Positions 63,861 through 64,000 of a DNA stretch of 64,000 nt are shown piece after piece. The position numbers were made by a program, and so were the translations under genes. The first letter of the stretch is position 1. Each line of letters begins with the position of its first letter. Source of the stretch: Rikenellaceae bacterium (GTDB lineage: Bacteria > Bacteroidota > Bacteroidia > Bacteroidales > Rikenellaceae); contig SUZV01000001.1 of NCBI GenBank assembly GCA_015059715.1, positions 180,948 through 244,947 on the forward strand, given 5' to 3'. The notes below the pieces were generated by a model. The model was given only the letters and a program-made list of their open reading frames with translations, was not told the origin of the DNA and did not search any database.

Positions 63861-63890
63861 ACCGCTGCGACATTTCCATCGCAGCGGTCT
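63861..63890 (-). terminator. Terminator of the right-edge gene
   Basis: ACCGCTGCGA / TCGCAGCGGT, perfect 10-bp stem with 8-nt loop, 3 nt after the stop codon of the minus-strand partial gene. Minus-strand tail is TTGCTTTTGA. Confidence 0.85.
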
Positions 63891-63892
63891 TT

Positions 63893-64000
63893 TTATGCAG
63901 CAACCTTTTCGAGTATCTCGTGGCAATTATCCTTTATTTTTCGCGTGTCTCGCTTCCATTCCGACAGCGTAAAACCTTTTTCGTATTGAGGGTAAGGTTT
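63893..64000 (-). CDS. Unknown gene, C-terminal end only (cut by window edge)
   Basis: 35 residues visible, reading KPYPQYEKGFTLSEW, KRDTRKIKDNCHEI, then LEKVAA and stop. Not recognised. Followed closely by a perfect hairpin terminator, which supports a real gene. Together with the repeats next to it, it may belong to an accessory element. Confidence 0.6.
   Translation of the reverse strand, partial: KPYPQYEKGFTLSEWKRDTRKIKDNCHEILEKVAA

Overview
The window is a gene-dense bacterial chromosome segment that I read as order Bacteroidales (phylum Bacteroidota). The evidence is the gene content: GldH, BatD/BatE, a Bacteroidota-type serine palmitoyltransferase, EF-G2 (a second EF-G-like translation factor), the ExbB/hypothetical/ExbD/ExbD locus, and FadL-like and OmpA-like outer-membrane proteins. 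Several promoters also match the Bacteroidales form (-33 TTG, about 19 nt, -7 TAnnTTTG). Family is not determined; a gut Alistipes-like organism is plausible. Almost everything is ordinary chromosomal core.

Layout. 1-15.6 kb is a long leftward run: dnaX, tyrS, folB, a sodium-dependent transporter, class I fumarase, batD, batE, recR, a YYPG-repeat lipoprotein, a FadL-type barrel, queD and the start of polA (cut by the left edge). 15.7-21.9 kb holds a secreted metallophosphoesterase, a truncated GH2-like protein that seems to lack catalytic residues, asnS, rpoN and tRNA-Cys. 22-30.3 kb is leftward: OmpA-like protein, serine palmitoyltransferase, NhaD, then a more AT-rich potassium block (short TrkA/KtrA, TrkH/KtrB, CNNM/CBS protein). 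30.6-40.4 kb holds acyl-CoA ligase, rnhB with a 5'-nucleotidase, a TGS-uridine kinase fusion, gcvP, a small barrel and tRNA-Met.

40.68-45.84 kb is the clearest accessory unit. It holds a 1404-aa protein with two fused acyl-CoA dehydratase activase domains plus a dehydratase-like half, overlapping a TetR gene. A palindrome lies at the presumed transcription start, and identical 17-bp direct repeats bracket the segment. A third copy of the repeat lies at 63.59 kb, just before what looks like the edge of another element that runs off the right end.

45.9-56.3 kb is leftward: ExbB-321aa-ExbD-ExbD (energy for TonB transport), ansA, tatD, dprA, glnA, and EF-G2 with degenerate GTPase motifs. 56.7-63.4 kb is rightward: a large barrel of unknown function, ricT, gldH, trmB and rlmD.

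Most notable: (1) a run of ten A in dnaX after which both shifted frames stop within five codons of it, predicting a short gamma form of 367-369 aa beside the 612-aa tau; (2) the repeat-bracketed activase/TetR unit; (3) the GH2-like pseudoenzyme; (4) EF-G2; (5) a 67-bp duplicated repeat made of octamers. No CRISPR array, rRNA operon, insertion sequence or intact integrase gene was seen.
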